This document shows positions 17,395 through 26,718 of a DNA stretch of 64,000 bases, one piece after another; the first letter of the stretch is position 1, and each line of letters starts with the position of its first letter. The stretch covers positions 62,001 to 126,000 of the forward strand of contig NZ_JAAOYX010000001.1 of NCBI RefSeq assembly GCF_011759605.1, in the 5' to 3' direction. The stretch is from Luteibacter sp. SG786 (GTDB taxonomy: Bacteria > Pseudomonadota > Gammaproteobacteria > Xanthomonadales > Rhodanobacteraceae). The position numbers and the translations under genes were made by a program. The notes below the pieces were generated by a model, which saw only the letters and a list, made by a program, of their open reading frames with translations, was not told where the DNA came from and did no database searches.

Positions 17395-18768
17395 TCAAGC
17401 CTTCTTGCGACGCAACGCGTACCCGATGCCGAGGATGGCGAACCAGACGGGGCTGGCGATCAGGGCCTGCCGCGTGTCGCTTTCCAGCGCCAGGAGTACC
17501 AGCACGAAGGCGAAGAAGACGAGGCATGCCCAGCACATCGCGACGCCGCCGGGCATCTTGTAGCTCGACACGGCGTGCAACTCCGGACGGTTCTTGCGGT
17601 ATGCCATGTACGCCACCAGGATCAGCGACCACACGAACATGAAGAGGATGGCGGCGAGCGTCGTCACCAGCGTGAACGCGGTAACGAGGTTGGGGATCAC
17701 ATAGACCAGCATGGCCCCGCCCAGGAGGCACAGGCACGAGAAGAAGAGACCGCGCGAGGGCACCGCGGCTTTCGAAAGCTGGTGGAACGCCTTCGGCGCG
17801 TGGTTCTCTTCGGCCAGGCCGAACAGCATGCGGCTGGTGGAGAAGATGCCGCTGTTGGCGGACGAGGTGGCCGAGGTGAGCACCACGAAGTTGATCAGGC
17901 TGGCGGCGGCGGGAATGCCGGCGAGCACGAACAGTTCCACGAACGGACTCTTGCCCGGCAGCACCTGCCGCCACGGCGTTACCGCCATGATCACCACGAG
18001 CGACAGCACGTAGAAAAGGATGATGCGCACGGGGATCGAGTTGATCGCCTTGGGCAGGTTACGTTCGGGGTCGGCAGTTTCAGCCGCCGTGGTGCCGACC
18101 AGTTCGATGCCTACGAAGGCGAACACCGCGATCTGGAAGCCGGCGAAGAAGCCGCCCACGCCCATGGGGAACATGCCGCCATCGTTCCAGAGGTTCGCAA
18201 GCGATGCCACGTGGCCGTCCGGCGAGCGGAAGGCCCAGGCCACCATGCCGAAACCCGTGACGATGAGGGCGCAGATGGCCACGATCTTGATGAGGGCGAA
18301 CCAGAACTCCAACTCGCCGAAGAGGCGCACGGTGGTGAGGTTCAACGTCAGCAGCAGGAGCACGCACAGCAGCGCCGGTATCCATGGCGCAAGCCCCGGG
18401 AACCAGAACTGTGCGTACGAGGCGATGGCGATGACATCGGCGATCGCGGTGATGATCCAGCAGAACCAGTAGGTCCAGCCGCAGAAGAATCCGGCCCACG
18501 GACCCAGCAGGTCGGTGGAGAAGTCGATGAAGGACTTGTAGTTGAGGTTGGAGAGCAGCAGCTCGCCCATGGCCCGCATCACGAAGAACAGCATCACGCC
18601 GATGATCAGGTACACCAGCAGGATGGATGGCCCCGCGAGGCTGATCGTCTTGCCCGAGCCCATGAAGAGGCCGGTTCCGATGGCGCCGCCGATGGCGATC
18701 AGCTGCAGGTGGCGGTTCGACAGGCTGCGCCTGAGATGCTCGGGGGACTGCGCCTGCGGATGCGGCAT
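17395..18768 (-). CDS. cycA: D-serine/D-alanine/glycine permease CycA
   Basis: This 457-residue APC-superfamily permease with about 12 membrane segments is very close to E. coli CycA across its length. Recognisable stretches include HLQLIAIGGAIGTGLFMGSG, GEFW-type helix LFGELEFWFALIKIVAI, GFQIAVFAFVGIELVGTTAA and SSANSGIFSTSRMLFGLA. It should import D-alanine, D-serine and glycine with protons. The ATG at 18768 was chosen to match the family N-terminus, since the longer frame adds residues with no homology. The stop lies next to the gene-free MITE region, and the preceding gene on the same strand ends 85 bases upstream. Confidence 0.95.
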   Translation of the reverse strand: MPHPQAQSPEHLRRSLSNRHLQLIAIGGAIGTGLFMGSGKTISLAGPSILLVYLIIGVMLFFVMRAMGELLLSNLNYKSFIDFSTDLLGPWAGFFCGWTYWFCWIITAIADVIAIASYAQFWFPGLAPWIPALLCVLLLLTLNLTTVRLFGELEFWFALIKIVAICALIVTGFGMVAWAFRSPDGHVASLANLWNDGGMFPMGVGGFFAGFQIAVFAFVGIELVGTTAAETADPERNLPKAINSIPVRIILFYVLSLVVIMAVTPWRQVLPGKSPFVELFVLAGIPAAASLINFVVLTSATSSANSGIFSTSRMLFGLAEENHAPKAFHQLSKAAVPSRGLFFSCLCLLGGAMLVYVIPNLVTAFTLVTTLAAILFMFVWSLILVAYMAYRKNRPELHAVSSYKMPGGVAMCWACLVFFAFVLVLLALESDTRQALIASPVWFAILGIGYALRRKKA

Positions 18769-18853
18769 CGGAGTACTCGGGTCGTGACGGAAGCCGGAAC
18801 CATACGGCGCGCGCGGGATGGCGGCAAGGCGCGGGCGCGCCGCATGCCGCCAC

Positions 18854-20236
18854 CTAGGGCGAGGCCACCGCGGCGCCCCGTAACTCGCAGGACCGCTTCG
18901 CGAATACATGCTGCACCTGCCAGCCGGACCAGTCGGCTACCGTGCCGACGGTGAAGCAGGGACCAAGCGTGTCGCGTGGGAGTTGCAGCAGCTGCCCCTC
19001 CACGATGTAGCGGCGGTAGAGCGGCGCGATATCGCCCGCACCGATGGCCGCCACCGCATCGATGAGCGCGGGCCCCGGGGCCGCCGGGCTGCCCATGCGC
19101 GCCAACGCGTCGAGCAGGGTCTTCCTACCCCCCGTGGCGGCACGGATACGCGCGTCCAGGAGCGCGGCGAAGAGCAGGCCGCGGTTCGCAGGCAGCTCGC
19201 GCATGTCGCGCGAACGGGCGAAGGAGTCTTCGACCTGGCCCTGTGGTGCGCGGCGAAACGGCGAGTTGCCGTAGCCCGTCGCGGCCTGGTCGATCATACG
19301 GGCGAACGCGACGGGTGGCAGGTAGCCTTTGGCGAAGAGCTCGCTCACGGTCCGGTACGTGGCGAACCCCTCGGCGTACCACGCCGTGGCCGGATCGCCC
19401 GGCGTCTGCCCGGGCAACGTGGCCGCCGCCAGGAGCCAGGGAAGCCACGCATCGTCGGGTACGCCGGGGGTCAGGTAAACGGTGCCCCCGAAGGGGGATG
19501 TGGTCATCGATAGCCCGGGCGATTTCCCGTCGAAGTCGATGATATTGAATGTGTAATCGTGGCGCGTCGGGGGCGGCACGACATCGGCCACGGCGTGGGC
19601 CAGGGCATCCGCGATGCGTTCCACGTCGCGCGCGCCGTCCAGCGCGGTGATCGTCACGGTGGCGGTACCGACACGGCGCGTCGATGTTCGCGCCTCGCGT
19701 GCGGCGAGGAATGTGCCGCCCCCGAGCCGGGCGACCTTTTGTATCCCCTGGGAAATTGAGGTGGAGACCATCCATCCGTCCGGAGCCGACCAATGCACGT
19801 CCACGGGGCGGTCCTCCGGCCCGTCCGGAAGAGCGAAAAGCACGTTTGTCGAGGCGGCGATGGCGTCGGGCCGCACGAGCACCGACTGCGATACATCCCA
19901 CGGGAGGATTCGCGTAAGAGCCGCCGGCTGGCTCCGCCAGGCAAACGCGACCTCGCTGCCGGGCTGGCCGCGCAATCGCCAGCGCCCGGGTGTGGATGTG
20001 TCGAGCGAACCCGCCAGTGCATGGACGTCCGTCACTTGCCACGACGGCACGGCGAAGTCGATGACACCGTCCCGGTTCAAGCGCGCGGTCGCCCGCACCT
20101 CGACGGTTTCCAGGGCCGCACCCTGCCTGCGGAAGGCGAGATCGTAGCGAACCGGCTCGATGTCGCCGGCCCTCGCAAGCGTGGTGGTAACGAGGATCGC
20201 CGCAAATGCGACGAAGCGAATCGGAAGCTCTGCCAT
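18854..20236 (-). CDS. Exported M61-like protein lacking the zinc-binding motif
   Basis: The 460-residue protein has a signal peptide (LVTTTLARA) and the layout of M61 glycyl-aminopeptidase-type proteins: an N-terminal beta domain, then a segment corresponding to the peptidase core with WYAEGFATYRTVSELFAKGYL. In active M61 enzymes an HExxH helix precedes this by about 50 residues. Here the equivalent region, LPWLLAAATLPGQ, lacks both histidines and the glutamate. It is therefore probably a catalytically dead relative acting in the periplasm as a binding or scaffold protein. The ATG at 20236 has GGAG six bases upstream. A longer frame would place arginine-rich residues before the signal peptide and is rejected. 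Confidence 0.6.
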   Translation of the reverse strand: MAELPIRFVAFAAILVTTTLARAGDIEPVRYDLAFRRQGAALETVEVRATARLNRDGVIDFAVPSWQVTDVHALAGSLDTSTPGRWRLRGQPGSEVAFAWRSQPAALTRILPWDVSQSVLVRPDAIAASTNVLFALPDGPEDRPVDVHWSAPDGWMVSTSISQGIQKVARLGGGTFLAAREARTSTRRVGTATVTITALDGARDVERIADALAHAVADVVPPPTRHDYTFNIIDFDGKSPGLSMTTSPFGGTVYLTPGVPDDAWLPWLLAAATLPGQTPGDPATAWYAEGFATYRTVSELFAKGYLPPVAFARMIDQAATGYGNSPFRRAPQGQVEDSFARSRDMRELPANRGLLFAALLDARIRAATGGRKTLLDALARMGSPAAPGPALIDAVAAIGAGDIAPLYRRYIVEGQLLQLPRDTLGPCFTVGTVADWSGWQVQHVFAKRSCELRGAAVASP

Positions 20237-20417
20237 GCCTGCTCCTGGTGGACGCGGGATCGGTAGCAAGTCGCGCGCCACGCAGCACACCCGCGCCACG
20301 CCTCGCGCCACTGCCTCGCGACAACCGTCCACGGACAATGGGGCGGACACGGCGGACACCCTTGCCTCTATGTACTATCGGCCTGGGTTCTTTTCTTCGC
20401 CCTCAAGGGAGCACCGC

Positions 20418-20801
20418 ATGATCGATCCAGCCCGCCAGGCGCTTGTCGAGGCCTATATCGACGCCTACAACCGCTTCGACATCGACGGCATGCTCGCCAC
20501 GCTCTCGGACGACGTGCGCTTCGAGCACCATGGCGGCGGCGAGTTGGCCGTGGCGACGGACGGCAAGGCGGAGTTCGAGAAGCTGGCGCGGGTGGGCGCC
20601 GCGATGTTCGCCTCGCGTACGCAGAGGGTCGTGGCCATGGAGGTCAGAGGCGAAACCCTGGTCGTCACGATCGATTTCCACGGCGAGATAGCCGAGGACA
20701 TACCCGAAGGGCCGCGCGCAGGCACGGTCATCGACATGACCGGCAGCTCGGAATTCGGATTCGCTGGCGGCAAGATCTGCCGGGTGATAGACAAGGCCTG
20801 A
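20418..20801 (+). CDS. SnoaL/NTF2-like small protein
   Basis: The 127-residue product has the cone-shaped SnoaL/ketosteroid-isomerase-like pattern: YIDAYNRFDIDGMLATLSDDVRFEH at the start, an amphipathic middle, and paired strands VVAMEVRGETLVVTIDFHGE and GSSEFGFAGGKICRVID at the end. Members bind small hydrophobic ligands or catalyse isomerisations, and nothing here fixes a substrate. An AGGGAG Shine-Dalgarno lies six bases upstream. The gene is divergent from the M61-like gene and convergent with the receiver gene, sharing a hairpin with the latter. Confidence 0.75.
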   Translation: MIDPARQALVEAYIDAYNRFDIDGMLATLSDDVRFEHHGGGELAVATDGKAEFEKLARVGAAMFASRTQRVVAMEVRGETLVVTIDFHGEIAEDIPEGPRAGTVIDMTGSSEFGFAGGKICRVIDKA

Positions 20802-20817
20802 CGGGGCCCCTCAGGCC
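20795..20817. terminator. Bidirectional hairpin formed by two convergent stop codons
   Basis: GGCCTGA at 20795-20801 and TCAGGCC at 20811-20817 are perfect inverted repeats. The TGA of the plus-strand gene and the TGA of the minus-strand gene are the inner ends of the two arms. There is no T run, so termination strength is uncertain. Confidence 0.45.
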
Positions 20818-21164
20818 GCCACCTGCTCGAGGGCGGCCAGCAGCGCCCGGCGGTCGTAGGGCTTGGGCAGATAGCCCATGCCTTCCTTCAGCCATCCATG
20901 CTGCTCGCGGGCTTCGCCGGAGGTCACCAGCACGGGCATGTCGGCATGCCGTTGGGCCAGGGCCTCGCCCGTGACGCGGCCCGGCATTCGCACGTCGGTG
21001 AAGAGCACGTCGGCCTTGCCGGTTTCCAGCCATTTTTCGGCGGCATCGCCATTGGGCACGGCGTGGACTTCATGGCCCGCGCCTTCGAGGATCATCGAGG
21101 TGATCTCGCGAATCGCAGCATCGTCCTCGACAAGGAGGACGACGAGGGGACGGTCGGTGGCCAT
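20811..21164 (-). CDS. Single-domain response regulator receiver
   Basis: The 117 residues form one CheY-like receiver: acidic pair D14-D15, phospho-acceptor D57 in LFTDVRMPG, T81-S82 after the fourth strand, and K101 in YLPKPYD. There is no output domain, so it would act as a phosphate sink, relay or protein-protein switch. It is divergent from the stressosome operon, 137 bases from rsbR, and is a natural partner for the two kinases at that operon's end. The start at 21164 matches the receiver N-terminus; longer forms add unrelated residues. Confidence 0.8.
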   Translation of the reverse strand: MATDRPLVVLLVEDDAAIREITSMILEGAGHEVHAVPNGDAAEKWLETGKADVLFTDVRMPGRVTGEALAQRHADMPVLVTSGEAREQHGWLKEGMGYLPKPYDRRALLAALEQVAA

Positions 21165-21301
21165 GGAATCGACTCTGAAAAAGTATGGGCGACGCAGATA
21201 CAAATTCCTGCGTGAAGGATTCGTCAACACCGATGGATGCGGCAGTGGTATTCCATTGTGAAGACGGTGCACGCATCATAACGATTTCCCGGGGGATGCC
21301 C

Positions 21302-22156
21302 ATGACTGTACTCACGCAGCGAACGATCGACGTCATTCGGAAGAACGAGGGCGGTCTGCTCGTCAATTGGACGGCCAACCTCGACGCCACCGGCGTCTCG
21401 CGCGATGCCCGCGTTTCCCCCGCCGAGATCGAGGGCCAGACCCGTGAATTCATCCGGCTGCTGGCGAGCAATGCGCGGGCGGGCGACGTCTCCATCGCCG
21501 GCAACGACTGGAGCGAAGCGCGCGCGTTCCTCGAACGCCTGTCACGGAGCCGTGCCCTCCAGGGTCTCGATTCGCAGAGCACCGCCAGCTTCATCTTTTC
21601 GCTGAAGCGGCCCCTGTTCGACATCCTCCAGGAGGAATACGCCAGCGATCCGGCCGAACTGGCCGCCCAGGTGTGGGCGATATCGGAACTGCTCGACGCG
21701 CTGGGTCTGCACACCATTCGCACCTTCCAGAAATCACGCGAGGAAGTCATCGCGCGCCAGCAGGAAGAACTGCTGGAGCTGTCCACCCCCGTGGTGAAGC
21801 TGTGGGACGGTGTGCTGGCGCTGCCGATGATCGGTACCCTCGATTCGCAGCGCACCCAGGTGGTCATGGAGTCGCTGCTGCAACGTATCGTCGAGACCGG
21901 TGCCGAGATCGCCATTATCGACATCACCGGCGTGCCCACCGTGGATACCCTCGTGGCCCAGCACCTGCTGAAGACGGTCACGGCCATCCGCCTCATGGGT
22001 GCCGACGCCATCATCAGCGGCGTGCGCCCGCAGATCGCCCAGACCATCGTCCACCTCGGCATCGACCTCCAGGGCATCGTCACGAAGGCCAACCTCGCCG
22101 GCGCGCTGGCTCTGGCGCTCCAACGCACAGGCTTCACGGTCCACAGGGACCGATGA
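21302..22156 (+). CDS. rsbR: Stressosome scaffold/sensor protein RsbR
   Basis: The 284-residue protein has an N-terminal all-helical sensory domain of the RsbRD type (about 1-150) and a C-terminal STAS domain (about 160-275). The STAS domain keeps both threonines phosphorylated by RsbT in Bacillus RsbR: T162 in STPVVKLWDG and T209 in IDITGVPTVDT. With RsbS it would build the large stressosome shell in the cytoplasm. The ATG at 21302 has a G run six bases upstream, and a second ATG two codons earlier is possible. It heads an operon of six tightly packed genes. Confidence 0.85.
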   Translation: MTVLTQRTIDVIRKNEGGLLVNWTANLDATGVSRDARVSPAEIEGQTREFIRLLASNARAGDVSIAGNDWSEARAFLERLSRSRALQGLDSQSTASFIFSLKRPLFDILQEEYASDPAELAAQVWAISELLDALGLHTIRTFQKSREEVIARQQEELLELSTPVVKLWDGVLALPMIGTLDSQRTQVVMESLLQRIVETGAEIAIIDITGVPTVDTLVAQHLLKTVTAIRLMGADAIISGVRPQIAQTIVHLGIDLQGIVTKANLAGALALALQRTGFTVHRDR

Positions 22157-22160
22157 CCCC

Positions 22161-22523
22161 ATGGACCGCATCCCTATCCTGCGCATGGGCGAGTTTCTGC
22201 TCGTCACCATCCAGGTCGACATGCACGATCAGCTCGCGCTGACCTTGCAGGACGATCTGGCCGAAAATATCAACCAGCACGGATCCAAGGGCGTTCTCAT
22301 CGACATCTCGGCGCTCGATATCGTCGATTCCTTCATTGGCCGCATGATCGGCACCATCTCGGGCCTGTCCAAGGTCATGGATGCCGAAACGGTGCTGGTG
22401 GGCATGCAGCCCGCCGTGGCCATCACACTGGTGGAACTGGGCCTGACCCTGCCGGGCGTGAGCACCGCGTTGAATGTGGAGCGCGGCATGCGCCTGCTGC
22501 GCGAACGCGTGCACGCACAATGA
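22161..22523 (+). CDS. rsbS: Stressosome STAS protein RsbS
   Basis: This 120-residue single STAS domain retains the phosphorylatable serine in VLIDISALDIVDSF (S50, equivalent to Bacillus S59). It should form the stressosome core with RsbR and hold RsbT until phosphorylated. The gene begins four bases after rsbR and overlaps rsbT by four bases (ATGA). Confidence 0.87.
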   Translation: MDRIPILRMGEFLLVTIQVDMHDQLALTLQDDLAENINQHGSKGVLIDISALDIVDSFIGRMIGTISGLSKVMDAETVLVGMQPAVAITLVELGLTLPGVSTALNVERGMRLLRERVHAQ

Positions 22524-22924
22524 ACACCGTCATGGACGGCTCGCAACCGATAAGCATCGAGCAAGACGTGGTGCTGGCCCGCCAGACGGTGCGCAGGCTC
22601 GCCATCGAATGCGGCCTGCGGCTGGTCGACCAGACCAAGCTGATCACGGCCGCCAGCGAGCTTGCCCGCAACACCGTGATCTATGGCGGCGGTGGCCACA
22701 TGGACTGGGAGTTCGTCGAGGAAGGTACCCGCCGCGGGCTGCGCCTCGTCTTCCGCGACGAGGGTCCCGGCATCGCGGACATGAAGCTGGCGATGACCGA
22801 CGGCTGGACCTCGGGCGGCGGTCTGGGTCTTGGCCTTACCGGCGCGAAGCGGCTGGTCGACGAGTTCTCTCTTGAAAGCACTCCCGGTGTCGGCACTCGC
22901 GTCACCATCTGCAAATGGAACTGA
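22520..22924 (+). CDS. rsbT: Switch kinase RsbT
   Basis: The 134-residue GHKL serine/threonine kinase shows the family boxes: SELARN (E47, N51), DEGPGI (80-85) and GGGLGLGL (99-106). It should phosphorylate RsbS and RsbR on stress and then leave the complex to act on a partner. In Bacillus that partner is the phosphatase RsbU, which is absent here. It overlaps rsbS by four bases and the next gene by ten. Confidence 0.87.
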   Translation: MNTVMDGSQPISIEQDVVLARQTVRRLAIECGLRLVDQTKLITAASELARNTVIYGGGGHMDWEFVEEGTRRGLRLVFRDEGPGIADMKLAMTDGWTSGGGLGLGLTGAKRLVDEFSLESTPGVGTRVTICKWN

Positions 22925-23928
22925 CCTTCGTCGGGCCGACCACACGTATCGTCGCCGTCGAGGAGCCCTCCCAGGTGGGGCAGGCGCGCCGAGTGGCGCA
23001 GCAGGCCGCCGTCGACGCGGGTTTCGATGACACCGATAGCGGGCGCGTCGCGCTGATCGCCACCGAACTCGCCACGAACGTGCTGAAGCACGCGACGTCC
23101 GGCGAGGTGCATGTGGCGGTCGTGCCGGGCGATGGTGCCCGGGGTGTCGACGTGGTGGCCGTCGATCGGGGTCCCGGTTTCAACATGGCCGAATGCCTCG
23201 CGGACGGATTTTCCACCGGCGGCACGCGGGGCGAGGGTCTGGGTGCCGTATCGCGCCAGACCGACGTCATGGACATGTACGCCGACGCTCGCGGGTCGGT
23301 GGTCATGGCGCGCACGTATCCGAAGGGCTTCGGCCGGGCCGACCTCCTTTTCGGGGCCACCCAGCAGAGCATGGAAGGCGAGCCGGTCTGCGGCGACGCG
23401 TGGGCGATGGCGGTGCGCGGAGCGAAGCGCTCGTTCCTGGTGGTCGATGGCCTCGGCCACGGCCTGCCCGCCCATGAGGCGGCACACGCGGGCATCGCGG
23501 CCTTCACCGGGCAGGCCTTCGACGAGCCGGTGGACCTCATGAACACATTGCACGGGGGGATGGCCGGTACCCGCGGCGGCGCGGTAGCCATCGCTCAGTA
23601 CGACGCGGAGGCGGGGAGCCTGCGCTATGCGGGCATCGGCAACATCGCGGGAAGCCTGGCGACACTGGACGGGTCCCGCGGCCTCGCGTCCCATCCCGGT
23701 ATCGTCGGTGTGCAGACCCGCCGTGCGCAGCCTTTCGATTTTCCCGGCGCCCGGGGCAAACTGATGCTGATGTGGAGCGACGGCTTGATGTCGCGCTGGA
23801 ATCTCCGGGATTATCCCGGGCTGGCGTCGCGTCATCCCGCGGTGGTCACCGCCCTGCTGTATCGGGACTTCAACCGGGGCCGCGACGACATCACCATCCT
23901 GGCCGCGCGCCTTGGAGCGGATCGATGA
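22915..23928 (+). CDS. ATPase-PP2C fusion protein, RsbX-like phosphatase
   Basis: The 337-residue protein joins an N-terminal GHKL ATPase domain of the RsbW/RsbT kind ([18 protein letters not shown], about residues 1-135) to a C-terminal SpoIIE/PP2C phosphatase (about 150-337). The phosphatase keeps its metal aspartates in [25 protein letters not shown] and GRDDITIL. It would reset the stressosome by removing phosphate from RsbR and RsbS, the role of RsbX, while the extra ATPase domain may give it kinase or binding ability. It overlaps rsbT by ten bases and the next gene by four. Confidence 0.82.
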   Translation: MELTFVGPTTRIVAVEEPSQVGQARRVAQQAAVDAGFDDTDSGRVALIATELATNVLKHATSGEVHVAVVPGDGARGVDVVAVDRGPGFNMAECLADGFSTGGTRGEGLGAVSRQTDVMDMYADARGSVVMARTYPKGFGRADLLFGATQQSMEGEPVCGDAWAMAVRGAKRSFLVVDGLGHGLPAHEAAHAGIAAFTGQAFDEPVDLMNTLHGGMAGTRGGAVAIAQYDAEAGSLRYAGIGNIAGSLATLDGSRGLASHPGIVGVQTRRAQPFDFPGARGKLMLMWSDGLMSRWNLRDYPGLASRHPAVVTALLYRDFNRGRDDITILAARLGADR

Positions 23929-24776
23929 GCGAAAACAACGAATTGGAGCGGTTGCAGGCCGAGAACGCCGGGCTGCGCGCGGAGTTGGAGGAAACGAACC
24001 AGGGCGTGCTCGCGCTGTATGCGGAACTGGACAAGCAGGCCGAGCAGCTTCGGCAGGCCTCGGAACTGAAGAGCCGTTTCCTTTCCTACATGAGCCACGA
24101 GTTCCGCACGCCGCTGGGGTCGATCCTCAGCATCGCGCGCCTGCTCGCCGACGAGCTCGATGGCGCGCTCGGGGTGGAGCAACACAAGCAGGTCGCCTTC
24201 GTGGCAAGCGCCGCGCGCGAACTCAGCGACATGGTGGACGACCTGCTCGACCTGGCCAAGGTGGAGGCGGGGCGGATAACGATATCGCCCGCCTGGTTCG
24301 AACTGATGGATCTGTTCTCGGCGTTGCGGGGCATGTTCCGTCCCATCATGGACGCCACCGAGGCCGACCTCATCTTCGAAGATCCGGAGAACATGCCCCG
24401 GCTGTACACGGACGACAAGAAGCTGGCCCAGATCCTGCGCAACTTCATTTCCAACGCATTGAAATTCACCCCTCGCGGCGAGGTTCGCGTGTCCGCGCAC
24501 ATGGAGGACGACGGCCACGTGCGTTTCGCCGTGAGCGACACGGGCATCGGCATTCCGCCGGAGTTGCAGGATTCCTTGTTCGAGGACTTCACCCAGGTGG
24601 ACTCGCCCCTGCAGAAGCGGTTGCGCGGCACCGGACTCGGGCTTTCGCTGTGCCGTCAGTTCGCCCACCTCCTCGGCGGCGAAGTGGGCGTCACCAGTAC
24701 ACCGGGCGAGGGGTCCGTCTTTCATGTGGTGCTGCCCTTGAAACTGCCTATGGATGAAACCGATGCCAAGGAATAG
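23925..24776 (+). CDS. Soluble sensor histidine kinase of the stressosome operon
   Basis: The 283-residue kinase has no membrane segment. A coiled coil at about residues 3-48 (heptads [18 protein letters not shown]) leads into a HisKA domain with H58 in [10 protein letters not shown] and a HATPase domain with NALKF, DTGIGIP and GTGLGLSL motifs. The lack of any sensory domain suggests that it receives its signal by protein contact, plausibly from RsbT or the RsbX-like protein. It overlaps the previous gene by four bases and the next by 23. Confidence 0.85.
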   Translation: MSENNELERLQAENAGLRAELEETNQGVLALYAELDKQAEQLRQASELKSRFLSYMSHEFRTPLGSILSIARLLADELDGALGVEQHKQVAFVASAARELSDMVDDLLDLAKVEAGRITISPAWFELMDLFSALRGMFRPIMDATEADLIFEDPENMPRLYTDDKKLAQILRNFISNALKFTPRGEVRVSAHMEDDGHVRFAVSDTGIGIPPELQDSLFEDFTQVDSPLQKRLRGTGLGLSLCRQFAHLLGGEVGVTSTPGEGSVFHVVLPLKLPMDETDAKE

Positions 24777-26697
24777 CCGCCTCCTGATCGTCGACGACAA
24801 TGCCGCCACGCGCTATGCGATGCGTCGCACCGTGGAGCGGCACGGTTACGATGCCGTGGAAGCGGGCACGGGTGCCGATGGCCTGCACGAACTTGCCACG
24901 CGTGAATTCGCCGCCCTGATCCTCGATGTGAACCTGCCGGACATGAGCGGGTTCGACGTCGTGCGGCGGTTGCGGGAAGTCCCCGAAACCATGTTGCTGC
25001 CGGTGGTGCACGTATCCGCGGCGTCCATCGACACGGGCGATCTGATTACCGGTCTGGACAACGGCGCCGACGCTTACCTGATCCACCCGGTAGACCCGGA
25101 CGTGCTGCTGGCGACGCTGCGCACCCTCATCCGCGTGCGCGATGCGGAAGACGCCCTACGTGCCGCGGAAGCACGATTCCGCGAGATTTTCACGAACATC
25201 GCCGCCCCCATCGCGGTGCTGGACGGCGATCTGCGCATCCTCGACAGCAACCCGGCCTTCGGACGGCTGCTGGAAGATGCGGATTGCGATGGCTCGCTCG
25301 TCCAGTGCTTCGAATCGGGGCAGGACGGCGCGCTTGAGCAGATGCGGCACAATCTCGCCACCAAGCAGCGATGGCACGGCATCCTGTGCATGCGCTCGCG
25401 CTCGGGCATGCGAGAAACGGAATGGCGCGTCACGCCTTACCGCGACGAAGCCGGCATGGTGTTCGTGGAGGACGTGACCGAACAACGCCGTCGCGAGCGC
25501 GACCAGCTCCAGAAGATCGACAGCGCCCATAGCCAACTAGCCATCGAAATCGCCGAGCGCGAGCGCACGGAGTCGCAGTTGCTCCAGGCGCAGAAGATGG
25601 ATGCGCTGGGCAAGCTTACCGGCGGTATCGCCCACGACTTCAACAATCTGCTCACCAGCATCATCACGGGCATCGACCTCATCAATCGTCAGCTGGAAAG
25701 CGGGAAGACGGAGAAACTTCAGCGATTCGCCGACGCGGCGCTGGGTTCCGCCCGCCGCGCAGCATCGCTGACCCACCGCCTGTTGGCCTTCGCGCGCCAG
25801 CAGCCGCTGGACGCGAAGGCGACGGATGTGAACCAGAGTGTGCTCTCGCTCGACGACATGTTGCGACGCACGCTTGGCGAACGCATCGTGCTGGAGTTCG
25901 ACCTGGCGCCGACGCCGGTCGTGGCCGACGTCGATGCGAACCAGCTGGAAAACGCGGTGATCAACCTCGTGATCAATGCGCGCGACGCCATGCCGGATGG
26001 CGGGGTCATTCGCGTGCGCACGCGGCGGCAGCACATCGAGCGCGATCCTTCGCTGGCCGATGGCGACTATGTGAAACTGACCGTGTCCGACAACGGTTCG
26101 GGTATCGACGCGGGATTCCTTGAGAAAGTGTTCGAACCTTTCTTCACCACCAAGCCGCTGGGTCAGGGCACGGGCCTTGGGCTTTCGATGATCTACGGTT
26201 TCGCCCGCCAGTCCGGTGGCGAGGCGCGCATACGGAGCACGGCGGGGCGTGGCACCGACGTGTCCATCCTGTTGCCTGCCAGCGAGCGCGAGGTCGAATC
26301 CGAAGTTGCCCCGCATGTGCCGATATCGGGCGGGCAGGGGGAGCGCATCCTGCTGGTCGAAGACACCGACTCCCTGCGCCAGCTCGCTGCCGAGGTACTC
26401 ACAGAGGCCGGCTATGTCTGCACGGCCACCGGCGATACGCAGCACGCGTTGCGCATCCTGCGAGGCGATGAGGCGGTGCACCTTTTGCTGACCGACATCG
26501 GCATGCCCGGCATGGATGGGCGTGAACTGGCGGAGGCCGCGCGCGCATGGCGCCCCACGCTGCCGGTGCTTTTCATGACCGGCTATGCGGAAAACGCGAT
26601 GGAACGATCGCGGTTCCTCAGCCGGGGCACGGACATGATCTCCAAGCCCTTTGAAATCGACATGCTGCTGAGCCGGATCCGCGCGATGCTCGACTAG
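24754..26697 (+). CDS. Receiver-PAS-kinase-receiver hybrid histidine kinase
   Basis: This 647-residue soluble hybrid has four parts: receiver 1 (about 8-125, D58 in [12 protein letters not shown]), PAS (about 138-245), HisKA/HATPase (about 278-510, H294 in [11 protein letters not shown], with SDNGSGI and GTGLGLS) and receiver 2 (about 530-645, D581 in [13 protein letters not shown]631). In receiver 1 the otherwise invariant lysine after strand five is replaced by histidine (LIHPVD), so its phosphorylation may be altered. It is the last gene of the operon and lacks a DNA-binding domain, so output must go to another protein such as the divergent single receiver. It overlaps the upstream kinase gene by 23 bases. 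Confidence 0.85.
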   Translation: MKPMPRNSRLLIVDDNAATRYAMRRTVERHGYDAVEAGTGADGLHELATREFAALILDVNLPDMSGFDVVRRLREVPETMLLPVVHVSAASIDTGDLITGLDNGADAYLIHPVDPDVLLATLRTLIRVRDAEDALRAAEARFREIFTNIAAPIAVLDGDLRILDSNPAFGRLLEDADCDGSLVQCFESGQDGALEQMRHNLATKQRWHGILCMRSRSGMRETEWRVTPYRDEAGMVFVEDVTEQRRRERDQLQKIDSAHSQLAIEIAERERTESQLLQAQKMDALGKLTGGIAHDFNNLLTSIITGIDLINRQLESGKTEKLQRFADAALGSARRAASLTHRLLAFARQQPLDAKATDVNQSVLSLDDMLRRTLGERIVLEFDLAPTPVVADVDANQLENAVINLVINARDAMPDGGVIRVRTRRQHIERDPSLADGDYVKLTVSDNGSGIDAGFLEKVFEPFFTTKPLGQGTGLGLSMIYGFARQSGGEARIRSTAGRGTDVSILLPASEREVESEVAPHVPISGGQGERILLVEDTDSLRQLAAEVLTEAGYVCTATGDTQHALRILRGDEAVHLLLTDIGMPGMDGRELAEAARAWRPTLPVLFMTGYAENAMERSRFLSRGTDMISKPFEIDMLLSRIRAMLD

Positions 26698-26718
26698 GGC
26701 GCGCTCCTGCTACGCCCC

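Noticed and set aside
17341-18954. 537-codon plus-strand frame across cycA
   Set aside because: The product is Glu/His/Arg-rich low-complexity sequence, the mirror of a membrane protein gene. CycA on the other strand is unambiguous.
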